Positions 24,351-36,889 are shown, numbered from the stretch's first letter. The stretch: DNA of 64,000 nucleotides from JANQQZ01 sp039187315 (GCA_039187315.1 JBCCZQ010000003.1:29865-93864), one strand, 5' to 3'. Numbers and translations: made by a program. Notes: generated from the letters alone by a model not told the origin.

Positions 24351-25853
24351 CTAGCACAGTTGGTACTCCGGCATGGCGCTGATCAGCAGCAGGGCTCCGG
24401 TCAGCATGTCGGGGGTCAGGCGGTTGCCGTGGGTCTCGAAGAAGCCGACAACCTCGGATCGTGCGGCGTCGCTCGTCCGGCCCAGCGCCAGCCGAAGCAG
24501 GTAGTCCGAGACCGCGGCCGGGTCGTTGCTGCCCGCACCGCTGAGCGGACCGATCAACGGCATCGGGTCGAACGCTTCCTGGTCCGCGAGCGCGTCGTAC
24601 CCGCTCGGCTTCTTGCCCGTCAGCAGGTACGCGAGGATGTTCTGGCGGACGAACAGCGTGGATGTATTGATCCACGCACGCCCCCCGTCCCATCCCTTGA
24701 CACTCGGCGGGAAGAAAAGATTCTGGCCCATCAGATCCATCGCATCGAGCAGGATCGAGAGGTCGCGCACCGGCGTGTTCATGGACCGGACCGCGCCGAC
24801 GATCAGCATCGCCGGGCTCTTGATCTGCCCAGCCATGACGCTCGAGCTGTAGAAGTGCTCGGCTAAGAACAGCTCGCGGAGCACAGGCTTGATCTCGTAC
24901 TTCGTCGCGAGCATCGCCCGCTGCATGCCGCGGATGGTCTGGTACGCCCCATCCGGCAGGTCGCGCGAGCGAGCGGCGATGTCGATCTCTTCCGCGAAGA
25001 AGCGGTACAGCTTCCGGCAGATGAACTCGGAGCAGCGCCGCTGCGCGAGGATCGCCTTGACGAAGTCATCGCCGTCCATCGGGCCCGACCGTCCGAGGAT
25101 GCGTTTCGTGCCGGTGTCGTGGTCGTCGCGTTTGAAGACGAAGCCGTCGTCCTCGAACGAATAGCCGGTCAGCGCCCTGGCGCCTTCTTTGATGTCGCCC
25201 TCGGAGTAATGCCCGACGCCGAGGCTGAACAGCTCCATGAGCTCGCGGGCGAGGTTTTCGTTCGGCCGTCCCTTGCGCGAGTCGTTGTTGTCGAGGTAGG
25301 CGAGCATCGCAGGATCGCGGATGATCTGGAAGAGCAGGTCCGCCAGGTTGCCCGTCGCGCGGGTCCGGAAGAGCTGGTTCTGCGCGAACATGTGGTAGCT
25401 GTCTTCGATGGTCCGGTAGCTGGTGGCGAAGTGGCCGTGCCAGAAGAGCGTCATCTTCTCTTGAAGCGGGCGCGGCGTGGAGATCATCCGCGCCAGCCAC
25501 CACCGCTGGATCTCGCGCATCTGCCGCCGGTCGGCGCGCTGGGCTTCTTGCCGGCGGAGGCGGAACCGCGCGAGCGTGTTCTCGTCGCGGACCTGCTGAG
25601 CCCGGCGGTACTGCCGGCGCTCCTGCTCGGTCGGAGCGCGGATGATGCCGCGGTCGAAGCTCGTCGGCGTCGGCATGTCGGGATCGGCCACCTCGTCGTA
25701 GGCCAGCAGGTAGTCAACCGACCGCTCCGGGCCCCACTCGACGAGCGTCTGAATCTGCGAGGTGGTGCCGCCGAAGCCGGCGCGCCAGAGCAGGTGCCGG
25801 GCCTGGTCGTAGCCGAAATCAGTCTCGCGGATCCGTCCGCTGATCGCCGGCAT
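24351..25853 (-). CDS. DUF1800 family protein
   Basis: DUF1800 proteins occur next to DUF1501 genes; their role is unknown. Family blocks are LLWRAGFGGT at the N-terminus, the TLFWHGHFATS block, NENLARELMELFSLG, GARALTGYSF and the PPSVKGWDGGRAWINT block. At 500 residues the length fits. A strong AAGGAGG site stands just before the ATG at 25853, so this is probably the first gene of the DUF1800-DUF1501 pair. No signal peptide is evident although the partner has a Tat signal, so it could stay in the cytoplasm or travel with its partner. Confidence 0.92.
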   Translation of the reverse strand: MPAISGRIRETDFGYDQARHLLWRAGFGGTTSQIQTLVEWGPERSVDYLLAYDEVADPDMPTPTSFDRGIIRAPTEQERRQYRRAQQVRDENTLARFRLRRQEAQRADRRQMREIQRWWLARMISTPRPLQEKMTLFWHGHFATSYRTIEDSYHMFAQNQLFRTRATGNLADLLFQIIRDPAMLAYLDNNDSRKGRPNENLARELMELFSLGVGHYSEGDIKEGARALTGYSFEDDGFVFKRDDHDTGTKRILGRSGPMDGDDFVKAILAQRRCSEFICRKLYRFFAEEIDIAARSRDLPDGAYQTIRGMQRAMLATKYEIKPVLRELFLAEHFYSSSVMAGQIKSPAMLIVGAVRSMNTPVRDLSILLDAMDLMGQNLFFPPSVKGWDGGRAWINTSTLFVRQNILAYLLTGKKPSGYDALADQEAFDPMPLIGPLSGAGSNDPAAVSDYLLRLALGRTSDAARSEVVGFFETHGNRLTPDMLTGALLLISAMPEYQLC

Positions 25854-26011
25854 GCGTCCCCTCCTTCACGGGGCAGCATGGACGGGCCCCTGGTCGGATC
25901 TACGCAGCCTAACGCGAGCGGTGCGTATCGATTGCAACGGGGGGGCACCGATGGCTCCGAAACGGGCTCCAGGAGAGCCTGTGGTCCGGATTCGGTCCGC
26001 TGCAGGAGCGT

Positions 26012-26407
26012 TCAGCGTCGGCTCGCCGCTGAGCGGGCCCACGCCCAAGCCGCCGCTGTGAGCCCGAGCAGCAGCGCACCGTTGGCCTGATGAGCGGTGG
26101 CGATCAGGGTCCGGGCGGTGTTCGGACCCTGGGCCGTGGCGAGTTCGTCGTACATGACCACGCGGTCGGGCCCGTAGTCGTCGCCGACAACCGCCCACGC
26201 TGCGAAGCCCAGCACCATCTGGAGAGTGACCGCGCCGATCAGCCAGGCGCCCAGCGTGCGCATCGCTCTTCCGGCATTGGAGTACGGCTCGGATGACCGG
26301 AGGATGAACGCCGCGATCCCAACGGCGATCGCCGCGAAGATCGAGAAGCCGATGTGTGTCCATAGCGCGTGCGCGGAGCCTGTGTGCCGGAAGAGCGCCG
26401 CGAGCAC
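26012..26407 (-). CDS. ctaA: Heme A synthase, C-terminal half (downstream of an in-frame amber)
   Basis: This is the second four-helix half of a COX15/CtaA heme A synthase. It has the heme-binding His in LWTHIGFSIF and HQANGALLLG, and the ALFRHTG block that normally begins helix 5. It is in the same frame as the N-terminal half: the codons between the TAG (26456-26458) and this GTG still read as a membrane segment (AASCLLIQLVLAALF). The GTG at 26407 lies inside that helix and has no clear ribosome site, so independent translation is doubtful. Either one base change has split a single gene or the two halves are made separately. Confidence 0.7.
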   Translation of the reverse strand: MLAALFRHTGSAHALWTHIGFSIFAAIAVGIAAFILRSSEPYSNAGRAMRTLGAWLIGAVTLQMVLGFAAWAVVGDDYGPDRVVMYDELATAQGPNTARTLIATAHQANGALLLGLTAAAWAWARSAASRR

Positions 26408-26455
26408 GAGCTGGATCAGCAGACAGCTCGCCGCGATGACGCACGCGACGCGTGC

Positions 26456-27586
26456 CTACCGCGCCGAGGCGACCGTCTCGCCCGGCAGCCCGCGCTGCGC
26501 CGAAGGCCCGCGGCCGACTACCACCGCGAGTACCGTTGCGCACGCGAGGATCAGCTGCGCCAGCACGCCGTGCACAGCACCGAAGGCCGGGCTGATCTCG
26601 GTGACCCGTAGCGCCCCGAGCATGCCCTGCAAACAGATCAACGCGAACACGCCCGATGCGATCACGCCCGAGCGGAGTGTTGCGGCCCCGAACAGCGCAA
26701 ACCCGACCGCGGCAAGGCAGATCGGCGTCAGCATTCCGATCAGCGCCGGCTGCGCGATCTTGAGTGAACCCGCGTTGTAACCGATCGTGAGTCCCACGCC
26801 CGTGAGCGCGATCGGGAGCGCAATCAACAGCGATGACCACCCACCACGGCTTGCGAGCACCATGAGCATGGTGACCACGGCCGTCAATCCCACGAGGGTG
26901 CCGAACAGCCGGTGCGTGTGCTCAAGGAAGATGTAGGGGTCGGCCATCAGACCGATCGGGTACAGGAACATGTTCGAGCCATAGGTCCCCGGCCAATCGG
27001 GCACGGCCATGCCCGCGCCGGCGCTGGTGACCGCGCCGCCGATCGCGATCAGAGGGAAAAGCGCTGCGAGCAGCGTTCGGCACATCAGCGTCAGCCAATG
27101 GGTGGACCCACGCGACGCCGCCCAAGGTGATCTGGGCCCGAACCAGCCGGCCGCAGCCCCGATCGCAGCGCTGCTGACAAGGAAGCCGATCGTCACCAGT
27201 CCTGCCGAAGGCACAACCGAGGATGCTCCACCCGATCCGGAGGCTGCATCGGCCGGTGCAGCGATCTTGGACCCAAGCAGGAGGAGATTCACCGCCGCCG
27301 AGACGATCCCGGCGAGGAGCCCAATCCTCCAACCGTCGCCGCGGCGGTCGCCCGTCAGCCAAGCGATCACGCCCGCCATCACGAGCAGAAGCAGCGGGGC
27401 GGCAATGGATGGAGGCGTCCGAAGTGTGGGCAGGTGCAGGAGATACCACGCTGCCCAGACGCTCACAGCCGCGGTGAATCCTGTCACGAGCCCCGGCTGA
27501 GCCCAGCGCAATGAGCCCGTTTGTTCTTGCCTAGCAGGAACGAGGGTCGTTTCGGGACCAATCGTGTCGCTGGGCAGGGCGGTCAT
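26456..27586 (-). CDS. ctaA: Heme A synthase (COX15/CtaA), N-terminal half with extra membrane segments
   Basis: Heme A synthase oxidises heme O to heme A for aa3-type oxidases in the membrane. Residues 1-160 hold four or five hydrophobic segments that ordinary CtaA lacks. The family core starts near residue 165: GGAVTSAGAGMAVPDWPGTYG, the His-bearing LEHTHRLFGTLVG, and GAVHGVLAQLI with a second heme-ligand His. It ends in a TAG (26456-26458) exactly in the linker between the two four-helix halves; translation past it restores the second half. It faces the act operon across 226 bases and serves the oxidase encoded there. No ribosome site is obvious before the ATG at 27586. Confidence 0.82.
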   Translation of the reverse strand: MTALPSDTIGPETTLVPARQEQTGSLRWAQPGLVTGFTAAVSVWAAWYLLHLPTLRTPPSIAAPLLLLVMAGVIAWLTGDRRGDGWRIGLLAGIVSAAVNLLLLGSKIAAPADAASGSGGASSVVPSAGLVTIGFLVSSAAIGAAAGWFGPRSPWAASRGSTHWLTLMCRTLLAALFPLIAIGGAVTSAGAGMAVPDWPGTYGSNMFLYPIGLMADPYIFLEHTHRLFGTLVGLTAVVTMLMVLASRGGWSSLLIALPIALTGVGLTIGYNAGSLKIAQPALIGMLTPICLAAVGFALFGAATLRSGVIASGVFALICLQGMLGALRVTEISPAFGAVHGVLAQLILACATVLAVVVGRGPSAQRGLPGETVASAR

Positions 27587-27616
27587 AAGCGGCTCACAAC
27601 TGGGCTCAGATTCGAA

Positions 27617-27658
27617 TGAGAACGAGTCTCAACTGTTGAGTAGGACTCTGGGGAGACT
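27617..27658. promoter_or_regulatory. Cluster of overlapping palindromes between ctaA and actA
   Basis: Several symmetric elements are packed together in the divergent control region: TGAGA-ACGAG-TCTCA (27617-27631), CTCAAC-T-GTTGAG (27628-27640, perfect six-base arms), GAGT-AGG-ACTC (27638-27648), and AGTCTC (27625-27630) mirrored by GAGACT (27653-27658). They begin 31 bases before the ctaA start and end 155 bases before actA. The first element vaguely resembles a Fur-type box (AATGAGAA). A TTGACG just past the cluster (from 27658) could be a -35 for actA, but no convincing -10 follows at 17 bases. This is the best operator candidate of the window. Confidence 0.5.
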
Positions 27659-27812
27659 TGACGATACCCCTTGAGTGCGGCGAAATTACGGTACGGCGAG
27701 AAAAGTCGTCGATCAGGTATTCGGCCGGGATCGCTACCGGCTTCCAGACACACCGACCCATTCGCCGCGGACGCACCAGCCGACGCGGTCAGGGGGCCGT
27801 GAAGGGACGAAT

Positions 27813-28520
27813 ATGGCCGTGCTCTTCCCGCGATGGATGAACGCCCTGCCGACGGTCGCGGCGCTCGCGACGGTGACAGGGTTGACGTCGGTCGTCTTCG
27901 GCACGTGGTACTGGGCGACGCCCGACTTCTGGGAGGTCGGCTACATGCCGACACAGCCCGGCTCGGGGTTCAACCACCAGATCCATGCCGGCCGACTCGG
28001 CATGGACTGCCGCTACTGCCACACGAACGTCGAGGACTCGCACTTCGCGAACGTGCCGTCGACCTCGACGTGCATGGGCTGCCACACCGAGGGTTCGCTC
28101 GCGCAGCAGTACGACCCGGGCGAGCTCGTTGCGTTCGTACGCGAGGCGTACGCGAGCGACGAATCGATTCCTTGGCGGAAGATCCACCACCTGCCGGGGT
28201 ACGTCGGGAACTTCCCGCACCACATCCACGTGCAGGCGGGCGTGAGCTGCTACTCCTGCCACGGTCAGATCCGCGGCATGCCCGTCGTGTACCAGGCCGA
28301 GAGCCTGTCGATGGGCTGGTGCCTGGACTGCCACCGCAACCCGGACGAGCACATCGTCGGGCCCGACAAGGTGACGGATCTAGTCTGGGCCGAGCAGCAC
28401 CTTGCCGAGCGGGCACGCGGCGCGGACAACGCCACGCCCGAAGCCCAACGGATCATCGACAGTCTGCTGAGCAGCCACGCCGCGGGCGGCCCGCAGAATT
28501 GCGGCGCATGCCACCACTGA
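27813..28520 (+). CDS. actA: Alternative Complex III subunit ActA, pentaheme cytochrome c
   Basis: Electron-transfer subunit of Alternative Complex III, a quinol:acceptor oxidoreductase that replaces cytochrome bc1. The 235-residue protein has an N-terminal membrane anchor (VAALATVTGLTSVVFGTWYW) and five CxxCH heme sites: CRYCH, CMGCH, CYSCH, CLDCH and, at the C-terminus, CGACH. Five hemes is the family number. Heme attachment occurs outside the cytoplasm and needs the ResB/CcsA system encoded downstream. The ATG at 27813 has AAGGGA upstream. It is the first gene of the act-cox operon and is transcribed away from ctaA. Confidence 0.95.
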   Translation: MAVLFPRWMNALPTVAALATVTGLTSVVFGTWYWATPDFWEVGYMPTQPGSGFNHQIHAGRLGMDCRYCHTNVEDSHFANVPSTSTCMGCHTEGSLAQQYDPGELVAFVREAYASDESIPWRKIHHLPGYVGNFPHHIHVQAGVSCYSCHGQIRGMPVVYQAESLSMGWCLDCHRNPDEHIVGPDKVTDLVWAEQHLAERARGADNATPEAQRIIDSLLSSHAAGGPQNCGACHH

Positions 28521-28602
28521 TGGGATTCTCCGAGTGATCGACCGGTCGACCGAGCAGCCTTCAGAACGCCCGCGACGCGGGCCATCGAACGGAAAGCGAC
28601 GC

Positions 28603-32090
<3,488 letters not shown>

Positions 32091-32094
<4 letters not shown>

Positions 32095-33743
32095 GCGTTA
32101 TCAACCCCGACCAGATCAACGCCGAGCGGCTCGCCGGGCTCCGCCCAGCCGCGGATCGGTCCGACATCGACCCGGCGCTCGGCGACGGCTCGCTGACCGA
32201 GGACCCTGCCGTCACCCCGCCGCTGGTGCTCAACAACCGCTCGTTCCACGACGTAACCGAGATCGTCTGCGGCTACTCGGAGAAGGCCCCGAGCTGGTGG
32301 TGGTTCCACGCCCTGGGCTTCTTCGCAACGCTCGCCGGCGTCGCTCAGGTCATGATCCTCTACCTGATCATCACCGGCGTCGGTGTCTGGGGGCTGAACA
32401 ACCAGGTCGACTGGGCCTGGGACATCACCAACTTCGTCTTCTGGATCGGCATCGGCCACGCCGGCACGCTGATCTCCGCGATCCTCTGCCTGCTCAAGCA
32501 GGAGTGGCGGACCGCGGTCAACCGCTCCGCCGAGGCGATGACGATCTTCGCGGTGACATGCGCCGGCATCTTCCCGGGTATCCACGTCGGGCGCGTCTGG
32601 TTCGCCTGGATGCTCTTCCCGATCCCGAACTACAACTGGATCTGGCCGAACTTCCGCAGCCCCCTGCTGTGGGATGTGTTCGCCGTCTCAACGTACGCGA
32701 CGGTCTCGGCGCTGTTCTGGTACATGGGCCTGATCCCCGACCTCGCGACGCTGCGCGATCGGGCCGACCGCCGGCTCCGCCTGGGCGAGAGCAAGAACAT
32801 GATCTTCCGTGTTCCGCTGCCGCTGCCGATCCCCACGCTCACGCTGCCGATCAAGGGTGATGTGCTGCGGGCCTACATCTACGGCTTCCTTGCCGTGGGC
32901 TGGCGCTTCAGCGGGAGGCACTGGTATCGCTACGAGAAGGCGTACCTGATTCTGGCGGGCATCTCGACGCCGCTCGTGCTCAGCGTGCACTCGATCGTCT
33001 CGTTCGACTTCGCGACCTCGGTCATCCCCGGCTGGCACACGACGATCTTCCCGCCCTACTTCGTCGCTGGCGCGGTCTTCGGCGGGTTCGCGATGGTGCT
33101 GTTCCTGCTCATCCCGCTGCGTGAGCTGCTTCCGAATATGAAGGACCTGCTCACGCTCCGGCACCTCGAGAACATGGCCAAGATCCTGCTGGTGACCGGC
33201 ATGATGGTCGGGTTCGCCTACGCGATGGAGTTCTTCATCGCTTGGTACGGCGGCAACGAGTTCGAGTGGTACGCGTTCATCGGCAACAGGGCCAACCCCG
33301 CGACCGCGCCCTACTGGTGGGCCTACTACGCCATGATCTTCTGCAACGTCGTGACACCACAGGTCTTCTGGTTCCGCTCGATGCGTCAGAACCCGATCGT
33401 GATCTGGATCGTGGCGCTCTTCGTGACCATCGGCATGTGGTTCGAGCGGTTCGTCATCATCGTGACCAGCCTCCACAGGGCCTTCCTGCCCGGCGAGTGG
33501 CACATGTTCTTCCCGACGGCCGTCGACATCCTCACCTTTGTCGGCTCGATCGGCATCTTCATGACGCTGTTCCTGCTGTTCGTCAGATTCCTGCCGATCT
33601 TCCCGATCGCGGAGCTCAAGGCAGTCATGCCCGGAGCGAGCCCGCACGACTATCACCACGACCACGGGCACGACGACGACGGCCCGGGCCATGACGCCGC
33701 CGGCCAAGGCGAGCCGTCATCGGCGAAGGGGGGAGCGCACTGA
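32091..33743 (+). CDS. actC: Alternative Complex III subunit ActC (NrfD/PsrC-like quinol-binding membrane subunit)
   Basis: Polytopic membrane subunit of the NrfD family, likely site of quinol oxidation. About ten hydrophobic segments are visible, starting at WWWFHALGFFATLAGVAQV. Typical blocks are FWIGIGHAGTLISAILCLL, GIFPGIHVGRVWFAWM and SVHSIVSFDFATSVIPGWH. Length is 550 residues. It starts with GTG overlapping the actB stop, so translation is coupled. The C-terminus ends in a His/Asp-rich tail (HDYHHDHGHDDDGPGHD), which continues a pattern seen in several subunits of this locus. Confidence 0.95.
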
Positions 33744-34312
33744 TGGCCGTCCCGATCTACAAGACCTCGTCCGGGGCCGTGGTGCACGGCATCCTGGCGC
33801 AGTTCGAGAACCCGCACACCCTCACCGAGGCCGCCAAGAAAGTCCGCGATGTCGGCTACGACAAGTGGGACACCCACGCGCCCTTCCCCGTCCACGAGAT
33901 GGAGGAGTCCATGGGCATCGCCGGCAAGGCGGTGTCGCCCCTCGCGTATGTGATCGGCATGGCCGCGCTTACGGGTGCCGTCGGCGGCTACCTGATGCAG
34001 TGGTGGATCAACTATGACTACTTCATCGTCGTCCAGGGCAAGCCGACGCACACGGCCTGGGAATCGTTCATCCCCGTGACCTTCGAGCTCGGCATCCTGT
34101 TCACCGCGTTCGCGGCGATCTTCGGCATGCTCGCGTTCAACGGCCTGCCGCGGCACCATCACCCGCTGTTCAACAGCGAGCGGTTCCTCAGTGTCAGCGA
34201 CGACGCGTTCTTCATCTCCGTGCAGGCCAAGGACCCGCTGTTCGACCCCGATGCGACCCGGGCCATGCTCGAAGAGGCCGGCGCGACCCACGTCGAGCTG
34301 GTGGAGGAGTAA
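33743..34312 (+). CDS. actD: Alternative Complex III subunit ActD (DUF3341)
   Basis: Small membrane subunit of Alternative Complex III with two membrane segments (SPLAYVIGMAALTGAVGGYL and FELGILFTAFAAIFGMLAF) separated by a short loop, preceded by a soluble domain (ILAQFENPHTLTEAAKKVRD) of the DUF3341 type. The length of 189 residues is usual. The start overlaps the stop of actC as TGATG, so the two are translationally coupled. It ends four bases before actE. The typical family end is a short soluble domain with DDAFFISVQAKDPLFD. Confidence 0.93.
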   Translation: MAVPIYKTSSGAVVHGILAQFENPHTLTEAAKKVRDVGYDKWDTHAPFPVHEMEESMGIAGKAVSPLAYVIGMAALTGAVGGYLMQWWINYDYFIVVQGKPTHTAWESFIPVTFELGILFTAFAAIFGMLAFNGLPRHHHPLFNSERFLSVSDDAFFISVQAKDPLFDPDATRAMLEEAGATHVELVEE

Positions 34313-34316
34313 GCGG

Positions 34317-35153
34317 ATGCGACGCCCGATGACAACACTGCTCGCCGCACTGGCCGCATCCGCCGCGGCGCTCGGCATGGCCGGCTGCAGGGGTGAGCGG
34401 ACCGACAAGCCGCCGCGCCAGTTCTTCCCGGACATGGACGACCAGCCGCGCTTCGAGCCGCAGATGGCCACCGAGTTCTTCGCCGACGGCCGGAGCATGC
34501 GTCCGAGCGTCCCGGGCACGATCGGCTACGGCCGCTCGCCCATCGATGTCAGCGACCCGGCCATCGCAGAAACCAGCTGGGCCCAGCGGGCCTCCGTCGA
34601 GCGTGCCAGGCTGATCAAGGAAGACGACGCCGTCTACTTCGGCACCACCGGACTTGGCGAGTCGGGCGAGTCGCCCGAGGCCTGGATCGACACGATCCCG
34701 ATCCCGGTCACGCGCGAGCTCATCGAGCTCGGACGGAAAAACTTCAATATCTACTGCGCGACCTGTCACGGCTACGAGGGCGACGGCAAGGGCCCCGTCG
34801 GCATCCGCTGGTCCGTCCCGGTTGCGAATTTCTACGACGAGAAGTACCGCGATCAGAGCCAGTTTACAGGCCGTGACGGCTACATCTTCCACGTCGGGCG
34901 TAACGGGCTCTACGGCCCGGAGGGCAATCTTCGTATGCCGGGTTATAAGCACGCGCTGAACGAGGAAGAGGCCTGGGGCGTCGTCGCCTACATCCGCGCA
35001 CTCCAAGAGGCCCGCGGCGTCTCGATCGATGACGACATCGTTCCAGACGCCGAACGCCAGCGCCTGCTCGAGAGCAACCGCAGCCTCTCCGACGGGGCCG
35101 GCACCACGCAGAATGACACGGGCCCCGAACTGGCCGAGGGAGGCACGCGATGA
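34317..35153 (+). CDS. actE: Alternative Complex III subunit ActE, monoheme cytochrome c lipoprotein
   Basis: Single-heme cytochrome c that carries electrons within or out of Alternative Complex III. The N-terminus is a lipoprotein-like signal ending in LGMAGC, so a lipid anchor on the outer face of the membrane is likely. One CxxCH site is present (IYCATCHGYEGDGKG); a late Met in NLRMPGY is a plausible axial ligand. The ATG at 34317 is chosen to give this signal; the frame extends upstream inside actD. Length is 278 residues. The stop overlaps actF by ATGA. Confidence 0.93.
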   Translation: MRRPMTTLLAALAASAAALGMAGCRGERTDKPPRQFFPDMDDQPRFEPQMATEFFADGRSMRPSVPGTIGYGRSPIDVSDPAIAETSWAQRASVERARLIKEDDAVYFGTTGLGESGESPEAWIDTIPIPVTRELIELGRKNFNIYCATCHGYEGDGKGPVGIRWSVPVANFYDEKYRDQSQFTGRDGYIFHVGRNGLYGPEGNLRMPGYKHALNEEEAWGVVAYIRALQEARGVSIDDDIVPDAERQRLLESNRSLSDGAGTTQNDTGPELAEGGTR

Positions 35154-36466
35154 GCCAGCTCGAAGCCCCGTCCGGCCCGCTCGCGAGCCTCAGCCGCGTC
35201 GTGACGCGCGACCGGCGGCTCACCGCCGACAACCTGACTCTGCCCGCCGGAGGCGGGACGGGGCTCGCGACGGTCTTTGCCGCCATCGGCCTGATCGGCA
35301 TCGTGCTGACGATCATCGGTTCCCAGGTCGTCGGTAAGGACGGCGCCGGCGCCCGCTACGCCATGGGCGCGTACCACATCGGCTTCACCGTCGCGCTCGG
35401 GCTCTCGCTCGGTTCGATGTTCTGGGTCATGATTTTCCACATCATCGGGACCAAGTGGTCGGTGACGATCCGCCGACAGTTCGAGCACGTCATGCGCGCC
35501 ATGTGGGTCTGCATGATCCTCTTCCTGCCCATCGCCATCATCGAGACGCTCTCCCAGGGACTGTTGTTCAAGTGGATGGACCCGTCGGTCACGGCGGACG
35601 ACGCGATTTACGAGCACAAGTCCGGCTACCTGAATGTCCCATTCTTCCTGCTCCGGGCCGCGATCTACTTCGGGCTCTGGGTTCTGCTGGCGACCATGTT
35701 CTGGAACTGGCAGCGGCAGCAGGACGAGACGGCCGACCGCTGGCTCTCGAACAAGGCCCGCTTCACCAGCGCCTGGGGCCTGCTTGTCTTCGGCGTCACC
35801 GTGGCCTTCGCCGGCTTCGACTGGCTGATGAGCATGGACTACCACTTCTTCAGCACAATGTGGGGCGTCTATTTCTTCGCCGGCGCCGCCTACAGCGCGA
35901 TGGCGCTGAACATCATCATCACGAGCCTGCTCCGCGGCAGCGGGCGCCTGGAGGGCGTTGTCACCGTTGAGCACGGCCACGACCAGGCCAAGCTCCTCTT
36001 CGCATTTACCGTCTTCTGGGCCTATATCGCCTTCAGCCAGTACTTCCTGATCTGGTACGGCAACATCCCCGAGGAGACCCGCTACTTCGACTACCGCCAG
36101 GAGCAGTACCCGATCGCCACCGCGGTCCTGATCCTGGGCCATTTCATCCTGCCCTTCCTTTTCCTGCTGCCGAGGACGGCCAAGCGGCGGACGGGCTACG
36201 TGGCGTTCTTCGCCGGCTGCGCCCTGGCTATTCACGTCCTCGATATCTGGTGGATCATCCGTCCTATGGCGGATGCGAAGCTCATCTCATCCGGCAAGCT
36301 CGAAGCGCCGAAGGGAATCGGTGTGGCCTGGCTGGATCTCGCGGGCATCGTCGGCGTGCTGGGCATCTTTGCGGCCGTCGTCGTCCGGAATGTCTTCTCG
36401 GGCCCGCTGATTCCGGTCAACGACCCGAGGCTTCCGCGGTGCCTGGACCATAAGAATTACGTGTAG
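35150..36466 (+). CDS. actF: Alternative Complex III subunit ActF (second NrfD-like membrane subunit)
   Basis: Polytopic membrane subunit paralogous to ActC, with about ten hydrophobic segments and 438 residues. Recognisable stretches are the YHIGFTVALGLSLGSMFWVM segment, TRAMW-like MRAMWVCMILFLP, FTSAWGLLVFGVTVAFAGFD and FAFTVFWAYIAFSQYFLIWY. It starts inside the actE stop (ATGA). With it the six genes actA to actF are complete and in the standard order. A small membrane protein and SCO1 follow before the oxidase genes. Confidence 0.94.
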   Translation: MSQLEAPSGPLASLSRVVTRDRRLTADNLTLPAGGGTGLATVFAAIGLIGIVLTIIGSQVVGKDGAGARYAMGAYHIGFTVALGLSLGSMFWVMIFHIIGTKWSVTIRRQFEHVMRAMWVCMILFLPIAIIETLSQGLLFKWMDPSVTADDAIYEHKSGYLNVPFFLLRAAIYFGLWVLLATMFWNWQRQQDETADRWLSNKARFTSAWGLLVFGVTVAFAGFDWLMSMDYHFFSTMWGVYFFAGAAYSAMALNIIITSLLRGSGRLEGVVTVEHGHDQAKLLFAFTVFWAYIAFSQYFLIWYGNIPEETRYFDYRQEQYPIATAVLILGHFILPFLFLLPRTAKRRTGYVAFFAGCALAIHVLDIWWIIRPMADAKLISSGKLEAPKGIGVAWLDLAGIVGVLGIFAAVVVRNVFSGPLIPVNDPRLPRCLDHKNYV

Positions 36467-36493
36467 GCGCCACAAGCGCAGGAGCAGACCGCC

Positions 36494-36880
36494 TTGGCAC
36501 ACCAGCAGACGCCACCCATGGAGCACTCGGTCGACGCGTGGCACGCGCACGCCGCCGACGAGCCCCAGCCACAGGCCGAGCACGCCTCGCAGATCAACCG
36601 CGGCGTCCTGCTGATCGTCTTCGTCGCCATGGTGGTCTCGATCCTGGTGATGGTCATCGGCCTGACGATCTTCTACAACTACAGCCAGGCCCAGCTCCGC
36701 GCCGAACGCATCGAGAACGTCGTCGAGTACGAGCGCTACTACCAGCCGACCTACCGCCTGCCCGGCGAGGCGAACGTCGCCACGTACCGCTGGCTCGACA
36801 ACAACGAGGGCACGGTGCAGATCCCCGTCGAGCGGGCCGCGGCCCGTGTCGCCGAGCGCTACGCGGAGGACGCCGACTGA
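36494..36880 (+). CDS. Small single-span membrane protein of the act-cox operon (unknown)
   Basis: I do not recognise a named family. The 128-residue protein has a His/Glu/Gln-rich N-terminus (WHAHAADEPQPQAEHA), one strong membrane segment at about residues 37-60 (VLLIVFVAMVVSILVMVIGL) and a soluble C-terminal part on the far side (EYERYYQPTYRLP, then an acidic end). The first codon is TTG at 36494 with AGGAG about ten bases upstream; an ATG at 36518 is an alternative. It lies between actF and SCO1, where an assembly factor or small subunit of the supercomplex would be expected. That role is inference from position only. Confidence 0.75.
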   Translation: MAHQQTPPMEHSVDAWHAHAADEPQPQAEHASQINRGVLLIVFVAMVVSILVMVIGLTIFYNYSQAQLRAERIENVVEYERYYQPTYRLPGEANVATYRWLDNNEGTVQIPVERAAARVAERYAEDAD

Positions 36881-36889
36881 GCCGTACCC

